DNA of 64,000 nt from Desulfobacteraceae bacterium 4572_130 (GTDB taxonomy: Bacteria; Desulfobacterota; Desulfobacteria; Desulfobacterales; Desulfobacteraceae). Both the position numbers and the translations under genes were made by a program. Under the pieces are notes generated by a model. It was not told the origin of the DNA and searched no databases. It was given only the letters and a program-made list of their open reading frames with translations. Shown piece after piece: positions 44,833-54,331 of the stretch (its first letter is position 1; every line of letters starts with the position of its first letter). The stretch is taken from NCBI GenBank assembly GCA_002084425.1, contig NBLN01000016.1, forward strand, positions 1 through 64,000. The letters run 5' to 3'.

Positions 44833-45702
44833 TTAAAGACATAAATAAACTATAAAAGCACCTGCAATATATGAAAAAGATTCAATATATGCAGCACCAA
44901 TATTAGGGCCCCGACTTTCAATTGTTTTATCTTTTTTAAGCCCCCTTATTTCATCTGAAAGATTAACATTGGGAAGTAAAATTTTATCTGAAAAAAATCT
45001 AACAATGGGCAGCATTATAAGTCCTGTTAAAGCATAAAATAAAAATTCTGATATATTAGCCTGCCATGAAATAAATTCTCCCTCTAATGCAAATCCCAAA
45101 ATAATGCCAATGGAAATTAAAACTCCTGAAAAACAAATACCTGCTGCAGCATTATCATTTTGAATTTCTTTATGAATATTAAAGGGAGTTATAAGATTAT
45201 AAACAAAGCTTGCAATAATTAAAAATATTTGTCCCATGCCCCAGAAAAAACAAGCTGTTAAAATACTGCCGCCTTCTCCTGATAAAGATGCAAATATAAT
45301 AATGGCCGAAGATAGTAATGAACCAAAAACAACGACTCCTGTGCCCTGATTTCTATCTTGAATAAGTTCATCTGTTACTTTAAATTTATAAAGAATAAAA
45401 ATATCACATATGAAAATAGACAAATTTATAAGAATAATACCAAGTATACTATACACACAAAGATTTATAAGATCTAGAATAATACCATTTGAGGGCCCGA
45501 CAATAGAACCTCCAATAACAAGAACAAGGGCTATATAATATCCTGTAACACCAAGAGCTACAGCAGGATTATCATTTTCAACAAGTTCATAATTCAAATT
45601 ATAATCTCTAGTAATAAAAGAAAAAACTTTTTTGCCTAAAAAAAACATGGCAAAAAAGCCTATAAAATTTAGAAAAAATAAAATAATATTATAAGCATTC
45701 AT
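44833..45702 (-). CDS. DUF350 domain membrane protein (two tandem domains)
   Basis: A 289-residue polytopic protein with about eight transmembrane segments. Two similar halves (NPAVALGVTGYYIALVLVIG and NAAAGICFSGVLISIGIILG) show a tandem DUF350 (YjfL-like) duplication. Its function is unknown. It overlaps the lipoprotein gene by ATGA, so the two are cotranslated. Confidence 0.82.
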   Translation of the reverse strand: MNAYNIILFFLNFIGFFAMFFLGKKVFSFITRDYNLNYELVENDNPAVALGVTGYYIALVLVIGGSIVGPSNGIILDLINLCVYSILGIILINLSIFICDIFILYKFKVTDELIQDRNQGTGVVVFGSLLSSAIIIFASLSGEGGSILTACFFWGMGQIFLIIASFVYNLITPFNIHKEIQNDNAAAGICFSGVLISIGIILGFALEGEFISWQANISEFLFYALTGLIMLPIVRFFSDKILLPNVNLSDEIRGLKKDKTIESRGPNIGAAYIESFSYIAGAFIVYLCL

Positions 45703-46394
45703 TTTCCAAACCCTCCTGTTCTACTTCTAAAACCAGTTTTTGTTCTGCCAATTTTAGAAGAAAATGAAGATTTTCCTGCCATGCGGCGGGAATAAAATTT
45801 AGGTCTTTTATTTTTTACAATTTTTCCAGATGATCCATACTCATTATTAGAGCCAAGATATGGCATATTTCTTGTTCTGTTTGACCTATATCCTGTATAA
45901 TTATTCATGCCAATGGGATGAAACCAGCCACCAAAAAGACTTGTGAACAATGCATATTTTCCATAAAACTCCCAAAAAGAGCTTCCTTGGGCATCTTTAC
46001 GCCATTGTCCATATTCAGAATTTCCAACAAAAGAATATCCAGGTGGTGAAACTTTTGTATCAAATTCACCATCTTTTTTTGTTAATAAAGCCATACCAAG
46101 AAATTCCTTATTTTTTTTAAAATATTTTTCAGGAACCTTAAGCCAGTCTGTTTTATAAGAATCATTAGGTTTTACAATAAGATATTTATGAAAATAAGTT
46201 TTAGAAAAAGTACCTTGTTGTTTCATATCATCCAGAACAACAGAACAAACTGGAGCATCAATAAGCGTTTTTTTGATTTTATCCATGGGAAGTTTTAAAG
46301 AGTCAGAGCTTCCACAAGAATTTAAAAAAAATAAACATAAAAAAAATACAAATATCAACGATATTTTTAGATCTATCTTTTCCCCTAAATCCAC
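45699..46394 (-). CDS. Predicted lipoprotein linked to DUF350/spermidine synthase cluster
   Basis: A 231-residue protein with a type II signal peptide (hydrophobic stretch then FLNSCGSS; lipid-modified Cys near 27). The C-terminal half is rich in Gly, Arg, Asn and Tyr and includes YTGYRSNRTRNMPYLG. It probably sits in the outer or inner membrane envelope. It heads the operon with DUF350; no family is recognised. Confidence 0.7.
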   Translation of the reverse strand: MDLGEKIDLKISLIFVFFLCLFFLNSCGSSDSLKLPMDKIKKTLIDAPVCSVVLDDMKQQGTFSKTYFHKYLIVKPNDSYKTDWLKVPEKYFKKNKEFLGMALLTKKDGEFDTKVSPPGYSFVGNSEYGQWRKDAQGSSFWEFYGKYALFTSLFGGWFHPIGMNNYTGYRSNRTRNMPYLGSNNEYGSSGKIVKNKRPKFYSRRMAGKSSFSSKIGRTKTGFRSRTGGFGK

Positions 46395-46570
46395 TATATA
46401 ATTTTTATTAAAATAAAATAGTAAAAAACACAGGTATGCTTAGTACGGCATTAACATTAAGAATAATTAAAAAATTATAAATAATGGCATTTAAAAACAC
46501 TTGATTAAGCCTATAAATCATTTCATTAACTAGGCTTGACAATATTTTTTTTTATATATAAAGAACAATT

Positions 46571-46586
46571 GACTGAGCGTTCGTTC
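46571..46586. promoter_or_regulatory. TetR-type operator over a promoter
   Basis: GACTGAGCGTTCGTTC fits the dyad pattern GAnnGAnCGnTCnnTC typical of TetR/FadR-type sites. It overlaps a TTGACT -35-like box. It lies 200 bases upstream of the TetR gene, with repeat R8 between, and it is GC-rich relative to its surroundings. Confidence 0.55.
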
Positions 46587-46650
46587 GATTTATTGAATAA
46601 TTTTTAAAAAAATTCATTTTTAATGGCACTTAAAACTTAATTGACACAAT

Positions 46651-46744
46651 AGCTGCCATAAGGCAGATTTGATTTTTAATTATTAGTTTACCTTATAACA
46701 AAACATAAAAAAATATTAAGTAGTTATAAGTTCCTTTATATAAA
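46651..46744 (+). repeat. 95-bp dispersed repeat, copy R8
   Basis: A full copy (start TAGCTGCC) in the leader between the putative TetR operator and the TetR gene, in the direction of transcription. Confidence 0.9.
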
Positions 46745-46785
46745 ATTTGACTCTATAAGAATTTATTAAATTTTTAACTAAAAAA

Positions 46786-47436
46786 ATGAAAAAAATAGAT
46801 AATCAGATAAGTGTTGTTCCAACACAAATAAAAAATCCAAATCTTGTGCGAACAAAGAGAAGGCAAATTGTTGATGCAACTGTAAGTTTATTTGTAAAGC
46901 ATGGATACCATAAAACAACAACAAGGATGATAGCAAAGGCAGCTAATTTTTCCATAGGTTCTTTATATGAATATGTTGGATCAAAGGAAGATGTACTTTA
47001 TCTTGTATGTGAAGCAATTCATGGAGAAGTTGAAAAATCTGTTAAAGATGCTTTGTCTGGTACAGGAAAAGAAATACTTAGTGATATAATAAAAGAATAT
47101 TTTTTTGTGTGCCATAAAATGACTGACCATGTACTTTTAATATATCAAGTAACTAAATTTCTTTCTGAAAAATTGCGCAAAAAAGTTTTGGAAAATGAGC
47201 TTAGAATTACTAATATTTTTATTAAGGCATTAAATCATCTTTCAAAAAGACATGATTTTCCTTTTCTCAATAAAAAGAAAATATTTCTGTTAAGCCATAA
47301 TATTTCTGTTCTTGGTCATATGTGGGCTTTTAGAAGATGGTCTATTGCAAGAGAATTTACAATAAAAGAATATATAGAATATCAGACTGATTTTATAATG
47401 GGTCTGGCATTTAAAGAAATTAATAATAAAAGTTAA
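46786..47436 (+). CDS. TetR/AcrR family transcriptional regulator
   Basis: A 216-residue regulator with an N-terminal TetR helix-turn-helix (RRQIVDATVSLFVKHGYHKT, MIAKAANFSIGSLYEYVGSK) and a helical ligand domain. It lies 23 bases upstream of the IcmF mutase gene, so acyl-CoA or fatty acid-responsive control of that gene is likely, as for other TetR proteins beside acyl-CoA genes. The ligand is not known. Confidence 0.88.
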   Translation: MKKIDNQISVVPTQIKNPNLVRTKRRQIVDATVSLFVKHGYHKTTTRMIAKAANFSIGSLYEYVGSKEDVLYLVCEAIHGEVEKSVKDALSGTGKEILSDIIKEYFFVCHKMTDHVLLIYQVTKFLSEKLRKKVLENELRITNIFIKALNHLSKRHDFPFLNKKKIFLLSHNISVLGHMWAFRRWSIAREFTIKEYIEYQTDFIMGLAFKEINNKS

Positions 47437-47459
47437 TTTATTAAATATGGGGATATATA

Positions 47460-50400
47460 ATGAATATTTCTAATAAAATTTACAAACCCAAAAATTCTGT
47501 AAGAGTAGTAACAGCTACTTCTCTTTTTGATGGCCATGATGCATCTATTAATATTATGAGAAGGTTGCTTCAAGATTCTGGTGTTGAAGTAATTCATATT
47601 GGACATAACAGATCTGCTGTTGAAGTAGTTGATGCAGCTATTGAAGAAGATGCCCAGGGACTTGCTGTATCCAGTTATCAAGGTGGACACATGGAATTTT
47701 TTCAATATATGGTTGATCTTTTAAGAGAAAAAAATGCCTCACATATAAAAATTTTTGGGGGTGGAGGCGGAGTTATTATTCCATCGGAAATTAAGGAATT
47801 AGAAAAATATGGTGTTGAAAGAATTTATTCTCCTGAAGATGGAGCAAAATATGGACTACAGGGAATTATAAATGATCAAATAAAAAGAATGGATTTTTCA
47901 ACTGTTGATTTTAAAAATCTGGAGTATTCAAAATTAAATATTAAGGAAAAATATATAACTGCAAATTTCATAACTGCTGTCCAAGATGCAAAGGCAGAAA
48001 ATGATAATACTATTCAAAAAATTCTTGGGAAAATCAGTGAGCTCAAACAAAATAAAAAAATTCCTGTAATAGGTCTTACAGGAACAGGAGGAGCTGGTAA
48101 GTCTTCCTTAACTGATGAACTTATTATACGAATCTTAAGGGATTTAAAATCAGTTAATATTGGCATTTTAAGTTGTGATCCTTCAAGAAGAAGAACAGGG
48201 GGAGCTTTGCTTGGAGATAGAATAAGAATGAATTCCATTGAAACAGGCAGGGTTTACATGCGATCACTTGCAACAAGAGAATCACAAACTGAACTTCCTA
48301 AGTCTTTGCCAGAAGCAATAGAAGTTGTAAAGGCAGCAGGTTATGACATTGTTATTGCAGAAACAGCAGGTATTGGTCAGGGTGATTCCCGAATAGTTGA
48401 TCTGGTTGATATTTCTATTTATGTAATGACTGCTGAATTTGGAGCTCCATCTCAATTGGAAAAAATTGATATGCTGGATTATGCTGATATTGTGGTTATT
48501 AACAAATTTGAAAAAAAAGGCAGTGAAGATGCTCTAAGAGATGTGAGAAAACAAATGCAGAGAAATCGCCAGGCATGGGATACAAAACTAGAAAATATGC
48601 CTGTATTTGGTACTATTGCCTCAAAATTTAATGATGATGGTGTTACAGCCTTTTACCATGCAATATTAGATGTATTAAATAATAAAATGAATTTAAAATT
48701 TAAATCTTTAATTTCTAAAACAAATATTAAATTTTCAACATCAAAAACCATAATAATCCCTGCTAAAAGAACAAGATATTTAGCAGAAATTGCTGATACT
48801 GTCCGCTCATACCATAAAAACACAAAAACCCAGGCAGATATATTAAGACAACTTTGGCATTTAAAATATTCTAGAAAAACCTTTGAAAAATTTTGTTCCA
48901 ATGACGCGATTGAGAATCTTAAAATTGCTGCAAAAGAACTTGAAAAAAAAGTTGAACAAGAAACTAATTCTATTTTTCAAGAATGGGAAACTGTTAAAGA
49001 AACTTATTCAAAGGATGAGCTTTCTTATCAAGTTCGAGATAAAGAGTTTAAGATACCTCTTTATTCAGAATCTTTATGTCATTTGAAAATTCCCAAGGTT
49101 TGCATACCAAAGTATAAAGATCCCGGTGAAATATTAAAATGGATGAAAAAAGAAAATGTTCCAGGAGGTTTTCCATATACAGCAGGAGTTTTTCCTTTAA
49201 AAAGAGTTGATGAAGATCCAACTAGAATGTTTGCAGGAGAAGGAGGACCTGGAGATACAAACAAAAGATTTAAACTTCTTTCTGAAACTTATCCTGCAAA
49301 ACGGCTTTCAACAGCATTTGATTCAGTTACGCTCTATGGATATGACCCTGAAACAAGACCTGATATTTATGGTAAAATAGGTAATTCAGGAGTAAGTATT
49401 TGTACCATAGAAGATGTAAAAATGTTGTATAATGGTTTTGATCTTTGTGCTCCTAACACATCAGTTTCCATGACTATTAATGGACCTGCTCCAATTATGC
49501 TTGCAATGTTTTTAAACACTGCCATTAATCAGCAAATACAAGAATTTGAAAAACACCATAATAGAAAACCAAATGAAATTGAAAATAATGAAATAAGACA
49601 AAAAGCACTTTCAAATGTCAGGGGAACTGTACAGGCAGATATTTTAAAGGAAGACCAAGGACAAAATACTTGTATATTTTCCATAGAATTTGCCCTGAAA
49701 ATGATGGGTGATATTCAGCAGTATTTTATTGATAATTCCATTAAAAATTTTTATTCAGTTTCAATTTCTGGATATCATATTGCAGAAGCAGGAGCTAATC
49801 CCATAACTCAGCTTGCCTTAACTTTAGCTAATGGATTTACTTATATTGAATATTATCTTTCAAGGGGTATGGATATTGATTTTTTTGCTCCTTCTCTTTC
49901 CTTCTTTTTTTCCAATGGAATGGAACCTGAATACACAGTAATAGGAAGAGTTGCCAGAAGAATATGGGCTGTTGCAATGAGATATTTATATAAAGGAAAT
50001 AAAAATTCTCAAAAACTAAAATATCATATTCAAACTTCTGGAAGGTCTTTACACAGCCAAGATATTCAATTTAATGACATAAGAACTACACTTCAGGCAC
50101 TTTGTGCAGTATATGACAATTGTAACAGCCTTCACACTAATGCCTTTGATGAAGCAATTACTACTCCTTCTGCTGAATCTGTAAGAAGAGCCCTTGCAAT
50201 TCAAATGATAATCAATAAAGAATGGGGACTTGCTAAAAATGAAAATACCCTTCAAGGCAGCTTTATTGTTGAGGAACTTACAGATCTTGTGGAAGAAGCT
50301 GTTCTAGTTGAATTTGAGAAAATTACTGAAAGGGGTGGAGTTTTAGGAGCAATGGAATCAGGTTATCAAAGAAGTAAAATTCAAGAAGAATCAATGTATT

Positions 50401-50726
50401 ATGAGCATCTTAAACATTCTGGAAAACTTCCTATAATTGGTGTAAATACATTTCAAGACCCTGATGCTGATTATGAAGGGATAATGTCAGAACTTGATCT
50501 TGCAAGATCAACTAATGATCAGAAAAATGATCAAATTACAAGACTTGAAAATTTTAAAAATAAAAATAAAGACCAATCAGAAAATGCTCTTGAAAAATTA
50601 AAACACACAATTCTTTCCAAGAATAATATTTTTGCTGAACTTATGAATACTGTAAAATACTGCTCTCTTGGCAGTATAACTAAATCTCTTTATGAGATTG
50701 GTGGTAAGTATAGAAGGAATATGTGA
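47460..50726 (+). CDS. icmF: IcmF-type fused acyl-CoA mutase (B12 domain, MeaB GTPase, mutase)
   Basis: A 1088-residue fusion: an adenosylcobalamin-binding domain (DGHDAS at 24-29, SSYQGGH) and a MeaB-like GTPase chaperone (P-loop GTGGAGKSS near 205-215). The mutase barrel follows from about 560 ([39 protein letters not shown]). The FPYTAG active-site segment fits isobutyryl-CoA mutase fusions rather than methylmalonyl-CoA mutase. It isomerises isobutyryl-CoA and butyryl-CoA or related branched acyl-CoAs. The TGA stop overlaps a hairpin element at 50725. Confidence 0.9.
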   Translation: MNISNKIYKPKNSVRVVTATSLFDGHDASINIMRRLLQDSGVEVIHIGHNRSAVEVVDAAIEEDAQGLAVSSYQGGHMEFFQYMVDLLREKNASHIKIFGGGGGVIIPSEIKELEKYGVERIYSPEDGAKYGLQGIINDQIKRMDFSTVDFKNLEYSKLNIKEKYITANFITAVQDAKAENDNTIQKILGKISELKQNKKIPVIGLTGTGGAGKSSLTDELIIRILRDLKSVNIGILSCDPSRRRTGGALLGDRIRMNSIETGRVYMRSLATRESQTELPKSLPEAIEVVKAAGYDIVIAETAGIGQGDSRIVDLVDISIYVMTAEFGAPSQLEKIDMLDYADIVVINKFEKKGSEDALRDVRKQMQRNRQAWDTKLENMPVFGTIASKFNDDGVTAFYHAILDVLNNKMNLKFKSLISKTNIKFSTSKTIIIPAKRTRYLAEIADTVRSYHKNTKTQADILRQLWHLKYSRKTFEKFCSNDAIENLKIAAKELEKKVEQETNSIFQEWETVKETYSKDELSYQVRDKEFKIPLYSESLCHLKIPKVCIPKYKDPGEILKWMKKENVPGGFPYTAGVFPLKRVDEDPTRMFAGEGGPGDTNKRFKLLSETYPAKRLSTAFDSVTLYGYDPETRPDIYGKIGNSGVSICTIEDVKMLYNGFDLCAPNTSVSMTINGPAPIMLAMFLNTAINQQIQEFEKHHNRKPNEIENNEIRQKALSNVRGTVQADILKEDQGQNTCIFSIEFALKMMGDIQQYFIDNSIKNFYSVSISGYHIAEAGANPITQLALTLANGFTYIEYYLSRGMDIDFFAPSLSFFFSNGMEPEYTVIGRVARRIWAVAMRYLYKGNKNSQKLKYHIQTSGRSLHSQDIQFNDIRTTLQALCAVYDNCNSLHTNAFDEAITTPSAESVRRALAIQMIINKEWGLAKNENTLQGSFIVEELTDLVEEAVLVEFEKITERGGVLGAMESGYQRSKIQEESMYYEHLKHSGKLPIIGVNTFQDPDADYEGIMSELDLARSTNDQKNDQITRLENFKNKNKDQSENALEKLKHTILSKNNIFAELMNTVKYCSLGSITKSLYEIGGKYRRNM

Positions 50727-50852
50727 TGGCGTCGTAAAAATTCTTCATCTACTTTGTTGTAGTATTTTTTCAAGACTTCAAAATACTAGATGTATGCTTT
50801 CACCCTTGAAAAAATACTAGGCCTTGTAGATGAATTTTTTTAATTAGCCATC
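50725..50852. mobile_element. MITE-like element with about 50-bp imperfect inverted repeats
   Basis: The left arm starts GATGGCGTCGTAAAAATTC and ends GTAGTATTTTTTCAAG. The right arm is its imperfect reverse complement and ends AATTAGCCATC. The roughly 30-base centre has no ORF. The first base lies in the icmF TGA stop codon. The GATGGC/GCCATC ends also occur at 30674. Confidence 0.6.
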
Positions 50853-50898
50853 TATTTAAATTAAGATTTTTTATGAGTTTATAAATGGTGAACAAACT

Positions 50899-51129
50899 AT
50901 GAAAACATTGCATTTAAAAGTTGAAAATAATCTATATGGAACTTTGTTAGCTATGCTAAAAGAGTTACCTGATGAAAAAATTAAGATTATTGAACATAAA
51001 CAAGAAAAAAATAACTTATATAAAGCTGAAGATATTATGAAGTATGCTGGAAAAATCACAAGTTTTACTAAGATAAAAGACCCTGTTAAATGGCAGAGAG
51101 AAATAAGATCTGAATGGGATAGGGAGTAA
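50899..51129 (+). CDS. Putative antitoxin of a VapBC-type pair
   Basis: A 76-residue protein (MKTLHLKVENNLYGTLLAML then a charged C-terminus ending WQREIRSEWDRE). It lies 5 bases upstream of a PIN-domain gene. Size, charge and position fit an antitoxin; no DNA-binding family is recognised. Confidence 0.72.
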   Translation: MKTLHLKVENNLYGTLLAMLKELPDEKIKIIEHKQEKNNLYKAEDIMKYAGKITSFTKIKDPVKWQREIRSEWDRE

Positions 51130-51134
51130 AAATA

Positions 51135-51500
51135 ATGAAACTAGATTTTATTATAGATACCAATATTTTTATTCATCTTTTTGCTGGAAATTTAAAAGAA
51201 TCTTTACCAGACAAAGCTTTGGGTTATTCTGTAATTACGGAAATTGAATTATTATCATATCCTTACCTTTCCCCAAAAGATGAACAGCAATTACATAAGC
51301 TTTTATCCAAAATGAATAATATTTCTTTAACAAAAGAAATAAAACAGCAAACGATAATAATAAGAAAAAGATATAAAATAAGGATACCTGATGCTATTAT
51401 TTCTGCAACTGCAATTGTATATAATGCTATCTTACTAACTAATGACAAACAATTATTAACAATTCCTGATATAAAATCTAAATTTCTTAAAATAATATAA
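51135..51500 (+). CDS. VapC-like PIN domain ribonuclease toxin
   Basis: A 121-residue PIN protein with acidic active-site residues in IIDTNIFIHL, ITEIELLSYP, and IPDAIISATAI...LLTND. VapC toxins cleave tRNA or rRNA. It is paired with the preceding antitoxin-like gene and followed by a HEPN-like gene. Confidence 0.87.
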   Translation: MKLDFIIDTNIFIHLFAGNLKESLPDKALGYSVITEIELLSYPYLSPKDEQQLHKLLSKMNNISLTKEIKQQTIIIRKRYKIRIPDAIISATAIVYNAILLTNDKQLLTIPDIKSKFLKII

Positions 51501-51521
51501 TGAACTTAAGTATTAAAAAAA

Positions 51522-52373
51522 ATGTATCTAAAAATCACAAAATCATATCTTAGAACTTTGGATAAAAAAACGATTTGTATATTGATTCCCAATTTGTCTG
51601 GGAAGTATAATCTGACTAAAGAAAAGCTTATAAGCCTTGCACTTCAAAGGCCTTCAGATATCTCACAACGAAGTTGGGCTAGCTACAAAACTTTTGCACT
51701 TGTTTGTGGGTTTTGCAGAGACAATGCTGTCTTCTATACCAAAGCAAAAAATATTAACCCATGGCATTGTGTTCTTTGTGGGAAAGTGTCTCCAAGCTCC
51801 TCATTTAAACACAATTTATTAAAATGCACAGAGTTTTTAAAAATTGCGAGCAATAAATCTTTCAAGATTGAAATAATTGCTAGAAAAGCTTTAATTGAAC
51901 AGGCTTTGGTAGCATTAATTTCTAATTTTGAGATATATATTAGGACAACATATGCGTTGATACTAGATTTGAAACATGTACTTTTTGGTGAAAGTATTTT
52001 TGAAATAATCTACAAAGATTCAAGAAATCAGTTTTTGAATATGGGATCTATTAACAAGAAACTAAAAAAAGTATTCTCAATTGACTTAAAAAAAGATCTA
52101 GGCAATGATTCATTCAATTTTTTATCAAAAATGTATTCGTCAAGGCATGTCATTATCCATAATGGAGGATTTAAAGATAAAGAGTATATCAGTCAGACAG
52201 GTGAAAAAAAATCTGAGTTTAAAAAAAGTGTTTCAATTAAAATTGAAGACATTAGAATATTTATTAGTTTGTCTAAAAATATTTTTAAAAAAGTGGATTT
52301 AAATTTAAATACTGTTTTGATTGACTATATAAAAAGAGCAGAAGAATTCAAAAACAAACACAGTAAAAATTAA
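51522..52373 (+). CDS. Zinc-ribbon protein with HEPN-like RxxxxH motif
   Basis: A 283-residue orphan. Residues 62-65 (CGFC) and about 83-86 (CVLC) form a zinc ribbon. The C-terminal helical half contains SRHVIIHNGG, matching the HEPN RNase motif RX4H (Arg208, His213). This suggests a HEPN-type RNase or nucleotide-binding protein. It is 21 bases after VapC, so it may belong to a toxin or defence island. No close family is recognised. Confidence 0.65.
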   Translation: MYLKITKSYLRTLDKKTICILIPNLSGKYNLTKEKLISLALQRPSDISQRSWASYKTFALVCGFCRDNAVFYTKAKNINPWHCVLCGKVSPSSSFKHNLLKCTEFLKIASNKSFKIEIIARKALIEQALVALISNFEIYIRTTYALILDLKHVLFGESIFEIIYKDSRNQFLNMGSINKKLKKVFSIDLKKDLGNDSFNFLSKMYSSRHVIIHNGGFKDKEYISQTGEKKSEFKKSVSIKIEDIRIFISLSKNIFKKVDLNLNTVLIDYIKRAEEFKNKHSKN

Positions 52374-52542
52374 ATTCACGCACCTTGGGTGGACTTTTCA
52401 TAACCTATTGATTTAATACATAATAAAAGTGAAGTTTATGGTAAATATTTTTAATATATTAAATCCCTAGGCTGGATTTTATTTTAGATATCAAAATAAA
52501 AAAAATAGCTAATTTTACAACACCATTAAGGAGGTAACATAA

Positions 52543-53718
52543 ATGAAACAACCTGTAATAGTAAGTGCCGTAAGAACTCCTCTTGGAAGTTTTAAAGGAA
52601 GTTTAAGTAAAATCGGAGCAACAGATCTTGGTGCCCATGTAATTAAACAAGCTATTAAACAAGCAAATATTGAAGAAAAACATATTGATGAATGTATAAT
52701 GGGTATGGTTCTGCCTTGTGGTTATGGACAAAATCCCGGAAAACAGGCAGTTGTAAAGGCAGGGCTTCCCTGGGAAGTTGAAGCAATTACTATTAATAAG
52801 GTATGTGGTTCTTCCCTTAAAGCAGTCATGCTTGCAGCTCAAGCAGTTCAATGTGAAGATGCTGAAGTTGTTATTGCCGGGGGAATGGAAAATATGAGTA
52901 TGGCTCCCTATTATCTTGATAAGGCAAGATGGGGACATCGGATGGGCCCAGGAAAAATTGAGGATCATATGGTTCATGACGGGCTTTGGGATATTGTTAA
53001 TGATTTTCACATGGGAATGTCTAATGAATTAATTTGTGAAAAATGGGATATTTCAAGAAAAGATCAAGATGAATTTGCAGCCAATTCATATGAAAAAGCT
53101 CTTAATGCAATAAAACAGGGAAAATTTAAAGATGAAATAGTGCCTGTAAAAATACCACAAAGAAAAGGGGACCCACTAATTTTTGATACAGATGAATGCC
53201 CCAAAGAAACAAGTTATAAAGCTTTATCAAAAATGAGACCAGCATTTAAAAAAGATGGTGTTGGAACTGCTGGAAATGCTTCTATTATAAGTGATGGAGC
53301 TTCAGCTGTTATTGTTATGAGCAAGGAAAAAGCTCAAGAGCTTGGGTGTAAAATCATGGTGGAAATAGGTAGGCAAGCATCTTTTGGTATTGATATGAAA
53401 TATGTACTTATGGCACCTATACATGCAATTCCAAAGGTTTTAAAAAAACAGGGAATTGCAATATCTGATATAGATCTTTTTGAAATAAATGAAGCATTTT
53501 CTGGAAGTTCTGTGGGTATTAACAAAGTTTTAAAACTTGATACTAAAAAAATTAATGTTAATGGTGGAAGTGTGGCATTGGGTCATCCCATTGGAGCAAG
53601 TGGAGCAAGAACCTTAACAACGCTTATTTATGAAATGGAAAAAAGAGATGTAAAACAAGGGCTTGTATCCCTTTGTCTGGGTGGTGGAGAAGCTGTAGCA
53701 CTTATTTTAAATAGATAG
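52543..53718 (+). CDS. Acetyl-CoA C-acetyltransferase (thiolase)
   Basis: A 391-residue thiolase: catalytic Cys in NKVCGSSLKAV, GGMENMS, NEAFS, NGGSVALGHPIGASGAR and the final CLGGGEAVALIL. It forms acetoacetyl-CoA or cleaves 3-ketoacyl-CoA. A strong GGAGG site precedes it. With the downstream dehydrogenase it forms part of a butanoate/beta-oxidation set. Confidence 0.94.
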   Translation: MKQPVIVSAVRTPLGSFKGSLSKIGATDLGAHVIKQAIKQANIEEKHIDECIMGMVLPCGYGQNPGKQAVVKAGLPWEVEAITINKVCGSSLKAVMLAAQAVQCEDAEVVIAGGMENMSMAPYYLDKARWGHRMGPGKIEDHMVHDGLWDIVNDFHMGMSNELICEKWDISRKDQDEFAANSYEKALNAIKQGKFKDEIVPVKIPQRKGDPLIFDTDECPKETSYKALSKMRPAFKKDGVGTAGNASIISDGASAVIVMSKEKAQELGCKIMVEIGRQASFGIDMKYVLMAPIHAIPKVLKKQGIAISDIDLFEINEAFSGSSVGINKVLKLDTKKINVNGGSVALGHPIGASGARTLTTLIYEMEKRDVKQGLVSLCLGGGEAVALILNR

Positions 53719-53860
53719 ATAGCATGGTAATATTTTACTATAGATTTTTACTTAGCCATCTATACTTTACGAATTTTTTCTCATTGCCATGCTCAGATGT
53801 CTACCCTAATTATGTTTGATTGCCTAGTGATAGTATAAAAAACTAAAAGGAAATGATTAT

Positions 53861-54148
53861 ATGCGAAATATCTTTATATTTGTAGTAATTGCCATTTTTT
53901 TAGGTGGCTGTGCGATTGCAAAGAAGACCTATACATCTAATGGAAAAGAAGGATACAGTATTAATTGTTCTGGAAGTGCATTAAATTGGGGCATGTGTTA
54001 TGAAAAAGCTGGAAAAATTTGTGGGTCAGCAGGATACGAAGTTCTTCAAAAGAGCAGTGATCAAGGTAATATTATTGCTGGAAATCAATTTGGAATCTAT
54101 GGTGGTTCTCTTATCAACAGGAGTATGATTATTAAATGCAAAAAGTAA
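53861..54148 (+). CDS. Small lipoprotein, unknown
   Basis: A 95-residue protein with a lipoprotein signal (FVVIAIFLGGCA; Cys17). The body contains NCSGSALNWGMCYEKAGKIC, a cysteine-spaced motif seen in small secreted lipoproteins. It sits between thiolase and dehydrogenase genes, but its composition gives no link to them. Confidence 0.72.
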   Translation: MRNIFIFVVIAIFLGGCAIAKKTYTSNGKEGYSINCSGSALNWGMCYEKAGKICGSAGYEVLQKSSDQGNIIAGNQFGIYGGSLINRSMIIKCKK

Positions 54149-54193
54149 GTAAAGATCCTATTAACAGGTTGTTACAAAATGCAAAATTTTTCT

Positions 54194-54219
54194 CATTGCC
54201 ATGCTCCAGCGTGGCAATG
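54194..54219. repeat. GCTCCAGCGTGG hairpin repeat
   Basis: CATTGCCATGC and GCGTGGCAATG form an 11-base stem with one G-T pair around TCCA. A left half with the same CTCATTGCCATGCTC sequence occurs at about 53781. The family is also seen at 38679. Confidence 0.8.
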
Positions 54220-54331
54220 TTTATATAGACACTTTAGCGTCAAAATATAATACATAAGTAAATTCAAGACATTAAAATTTTAACTTTCAAATATCAATAT
54301 AGCCAAATAAAAAAACAACGAGGGAGAAATC

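Noticed and set aside
53781-53800. Second full GCTCCAGC hairpin
   Set aside because: Only the left half (CTCATTGCCATGCTC) is present; no pairing arm follows.
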